Part shown: positions 60,932 through 64,000 of the stretch, piece by piece
Numbering within the stretch: position 1 is the first letter of the stretch
How the letters are laid out: each line of letters opens with the position of its first letter
Assembly (NCBI GenBank): GCA_036852015.1
Contig: JAANDG010000446.1
Location: forward strand, 1-64,000
Direction of reading: 5' to 3'
Origin: Pelodera strongyloides
Taxonomy: Eukaryota; Nematoda; Chromadorea; Rhabditida; Rhabditidae
Length of the DNA: 64,000 nt
Translations under genes and position numbers: made by a program
The notes under the pieces: generated by a model
Database searches by the model: none
The model's input: only the letters and a program-made list of their open reading frames with translations
What the model was told of the DNA's origin: nothing

Positions 60932-61398
60932 CACCTAGTTTTTTGTCTGTTGATGTATCCCAGCAAACGTTTAAAGCATACTTTATTTCAATTTTGTGCA
61001 TAATTCTTCGACAAACCAAAACATTAAAATAGAGCACAGTAAGAAGAGCTTCAAACATGGGACATGAACATTGTTTTTTCTCTTTTTCATCCACTGTTTA
61101 TGTTATACATTTTATGTATTGAATGTTGTCGTTCTTCCTTGGAACGATTGCTGCTGGAAAAAAGTGTGTTAATTAGACTCGCTTTTCGCTTTCATACATA
61201 TGTAACTCTTCACTCAATACATAAAATCTAAAATATATAGAGTGGCCAATAAGGAGACAATACAATGTTCATGTCCCATTTTTGAAGTTACAGTGCACTA
61301 TTATAATTCATGGTTTGTTTTGTCGAGGAACTATGCATAATATGTAGAATAAGTGAGCTTTAAGCGTTTGCTGACATCAACAGACAAAAAACTAGGTG
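60932..61398. mobile_element. 467-bp TA-flanked foldback MITE
   Basis: The left terminus CACCTAGTTTTTTGTCTGTT is the inverse of the right terminus ending AAAAAACTAGGTG. TA is present at 60930-60931 and 61399-61400. Inverted similarity continues inward (AGCGTTTGCTG, GGGACATGAACATTG in the left arm). This structure matches non-autonomous Tc1/mariner-type elements. Confidence 0.85.
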
Positions 61399-61512
61399 TA
61401 GATTTTGTTTTATCTTTTCGCCTGCCGTTTTATCTGACAACTCAACCGGTTCACTGTTTGGATTCCAGTATGACAGAGAAGATAGCTGTTCGTCAGAGCA
61501 AAGGTAAACGTC

Positions 61513-61767
61513 GTGGGGGCATTGCCCAAGTGCAGACTTGCCAGTGTAATCGCGAGCAACTTCGATCCGTTGGGATGGTTAGACCAAGTGATTCTTCCAC
61601 CTGTGTCCACGCTTAATGATTACGGCCTTGTACGAAGACAGACAGTTGAGAACAGTGTATGGCAGTTAATCCAAGAACAAGAAGAAATCGAACAGCAGGT
61701 CGAGGAAGGACGAAAAAGTGGAAGACGACAGCTCTGCCACGGTGATAGTTATGGTGGCAACATATGA
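61513..61767 (+). pseudogene. BEL/Pao retrotransposon polyprotein relic
   Basis: The frame contains LASVIASNFDPLGWLDQVILP. The AS-x-FDPLG-x-L-x-x-V-x-LP pattern is the conserved core of the Pao retrotransposon region after the reverse transcriptase. After this the sequence no longer matches what I would expect and the frame stops at 61767. No RT, RNase H or integrase motif is seen nearby, so this is a small decayed piece. Confidence 0.4.
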
Positions 61768-63799
61768 CATGGAGGCTACGGAATGCTCCTCATCATGTGC
61801 CTAGTGAGCTTCGCTCTTCGAGTCGCATCAGGAAAAGGTTATTCTCTCCTGCTGACAACGGCCGGTACCACGATCCACAACGTGCACAAAGACCGTTCAT
61901 ATTCTGCTTGGAACGATGAGTCGGAGTGCAAAGACCAAGAGACAAAAAAATTGAGAGGTCATCGGGACAATACATAAACACCTATCTAGGCGCTTCGGTT
62001 ATGAAATAAACCATCACTTTTCGTTGTGTAAGTCAAGTTCAATTTCCTTCCGATACAAGGTCGCCTATATCCACTCATCATCCATTTATTCGTCAATACA
62101 CCATTGGTTTCATCTCAACTCTCCGCTATTTCTTCATTTTCTTGAAAAAATGACAATGTCTGACAAAAAAAGGCGACCTTTTCTTGAAAAATCAACAAGT
62201 GGAAGTATGCGCGAATGAGATTGCGTCTAACGGCATTCTTAACTTACCACCTTCGATTCGCAGCAGGAACTTTTCGGCAACAACGAAATTCCGTATTCCG
62301 AACCAACGGGTTGAACAGTCGAAATCCATTGCCCCACGGTCCTAAACTTCTGTGAAGCAATCGCTTATACTTGGTGCCTGTATAACATTGTCATTGCAGA
62401 CTGTCACCGCAGATACTTTACAGTTGTCCATCGCATTTAATGAACAAGATTTGCTGCGGACGTCATCGCGGACCACAACGACCTCATAGACGTCATCCCG
62501 GATGTTCTGATTCCGGTGACGATCGTGGGATTGCTATTGCTACAGTTAGTCAGTTCACAAGTATGTGATCACGAACCGATTGCGCACTCACACATCCTCC
62601 GATGCGACCCAGAAGGCCACTGTCGGAACGCACACGAACAAAAACATCCTACGTGTCTCCCAGTCAGATGAATCCAACAAGATGTGCAGATGTACATCAC
62701 AAGGAAACGCTTCCCGTTGGAGGGAAGATTCTCACTCCCCTCATACTGCTGACCGTTCCGCCCTGGCCCCTGGGAATCTTTGCCTTTTTTTAACTGTCCA
62801 GAAGTACTCGTACTCCTATCATGCATTCGGAGGAATACCGCAGTACCAAAAGTGCAAAAATTAAAGTTGGACCGGACATTTTGCCCAGTTTTTACATATA
62901 TCTGTTCCTAGAAAGCGCTCTCTAGGCAGCACCTGCTCTATAACTAACATCTGTAGTTAGAAATAATAAGTGGGAACCGTGCAAGGCAATATTAACTTTT
63001 TTTTGGAAGACCAGGCCATCATCATTCGATAAAGGGAAAGAAATCGAGGGTGTTCTTTTCGTAAGCCTCCTCCCTTAATGAAGGCTCTGTGCGTGTAATA
63101 CTATGCTTTTGTGCATAGTCATAGTGCAGTTACGTTGCATGTTATTTTACCAAGTTGATAAATCATTTCCTCAAATACAACCGGCATTGTTCACTGAGCT
63201 CCTCAAACATGAATAATGAGGGACGCAAAAGAAATCTTGCCAACATTTTTTTCAAGTAGCTAGCACATTGGCCAACTAGAGTAGCACATGACAATATAAC
63301 CGTCGACTACAGCAATGCTGGGTCCAATCCAGTTTTTTCTAAGTTTGTCCCCAAATGTTGATCCCATAAACATTACTCATTTAGACACATCCAACCAATA
63401 GTTCTAAATTTAATAGAAAGCAAGTAACAACACTAACATAAATATACATAAACTTTTATCATACCGAAAAACACGTACAGACAGCAGTTATTTAGGTTAG
63501 AAAAATATACTACCATTATTAAATGTCATTCGATAAATTAATCAGCGATTGAGGCGAAGATGATAAGGCTATGTATATCCCTGATGCGAAGTAAGAAAAC
63601 TCGTATATTGGAGATCGAGTATGAAGGTCTCTAAAAGAAATAAGCAAAATATTCAATGCCGATGAGACCCGTATTCTAGAGGGAAGAAAAATAAAAATGA
63701 GAATAAAGTATGACAGAACTGCGTGACCGAATAATACAACATTGGGGGGGGGCAAAAATAGAGAAAATTAAACCGAGAATATGGCCAGTTGCACGAGAG
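61768..63799. other. no supportable gene; possible retroelement debris
   Basis: An ATG-less open stretch at about 62443-62670 (+) holds a hydrophobic segment (VLIPVTIVGLLLLQ) followed by several Cys and His residues (VCDHEPIAHSHILRCD). GC content here is higher than in the flanks. It may be part of the same decayed retroelement, but I cannot assign it. A G run lies near 63745. Confidence 0.3.
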
Positions 63800-63809
63800 A
63801 GGGTGAGTG

Positions 63810-64000
63810 AATGAGATGTCCGAGGACGATTGCAAGTGCTTGCTAGGAATGCAAGAAGGTAAGTGGAAGGACTTGCGAAAGCTTTGTTTCGTCGACTGAA
63901 GGTTGGTGCGGGTGAAAGTACGAAGCTGAGGGACCTTGTCACCGAATGTGAATTGTCGATGAGCCTAGTGAAGGACGCTGTGGTGCATGTGCTCGATGAA
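63810..64000 (+). other. open frame running off the window edge
   Basis: About 47 codons following a stop in the same frame (VEGLAKALFRRLKVGAGEST, then KLRDLVTECELSM) are open to the last base and GC-richer than the surroundings. No domain is recognised and no clear acceptor precedes it. It could be an exon or transposon coding sequence. Confidence 0.25.

Overview
The window is nuclear DNA of a nematode, probably a clade V (rhabditid or strongylid) species. The evidence is AT-rich intergenic sequence, many short phase-consistent introns with TTTCAG-type acceptors, acceptor-like sites 3 to 30 nt before start codons (as expected for spliced-leader trans-splicing), a receptor-type guanylyl cyclase of nematode style, an RTE-type retrotransposon fragment and several MITE-like foldback elements. 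I could not search databases, so the species is not assigned.

Layout. (1) 1-4480, + strand: 3' two thirds of a receptor-type guanylyl cyclase gene (kinase homology domain, coiled coil, cyclase domain). Introns carry a tRNA-Asp, a dispersed repeat and a TTAA-flanked foldback element that sits in the last splice acceptor. (2) 4928-14137: an array of 15 degenerate tRNA-Asp-like units bracketed by two intact tRNA-Asp(GTC) genes, interrupted by a 5'-truncated RTE fragment and partly duplicated at about 5.24 kb offset. (3) 14300-15950: a 28-bp minisatellite and a 974-bp foldback element whose arms each carry a tRNA-like pol III promoter. (4) 15944-32925: about 17 kb with no recognisable gene, but unusually rich in the octamer ATTTGCAT/ATGCAAAT. 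(5) 32926-40051, +: a 26-exon neurexin/Caspr-like type I membrane protein of about 1050 residues. (6) 42239-42835, +: a complete 78-residue RING-finger gene, followed at 43968-45273 by a broken relative with the same intron phases. (7) 57436 to 47113, - strand: a 23-exon, 1005-residue SUCO/Slp1-type SUN-domain protein of the ER/nuclear envelope, with a possible second first exon near 59.4 kb. (8) 57.5-64 kb: mostly non-coding, with foldback elements and a BEL/Pao-like relic.

The protein-coding genes do not form a pathway or operon: signalling cyclase, adhesion receptor, ubiquitin-ligase-like RING protein and ER membrane SUN protein are independent neighbours. What ties the region together is repeat biology, above all a tRNA-Asp-headed SINE-like family whose members range from intact tRNA genes to eroded copies. 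Exon models were read by eye and checked by splice-phase consistency. The weakest part is exons 4-7 of the neurexin-like gene.
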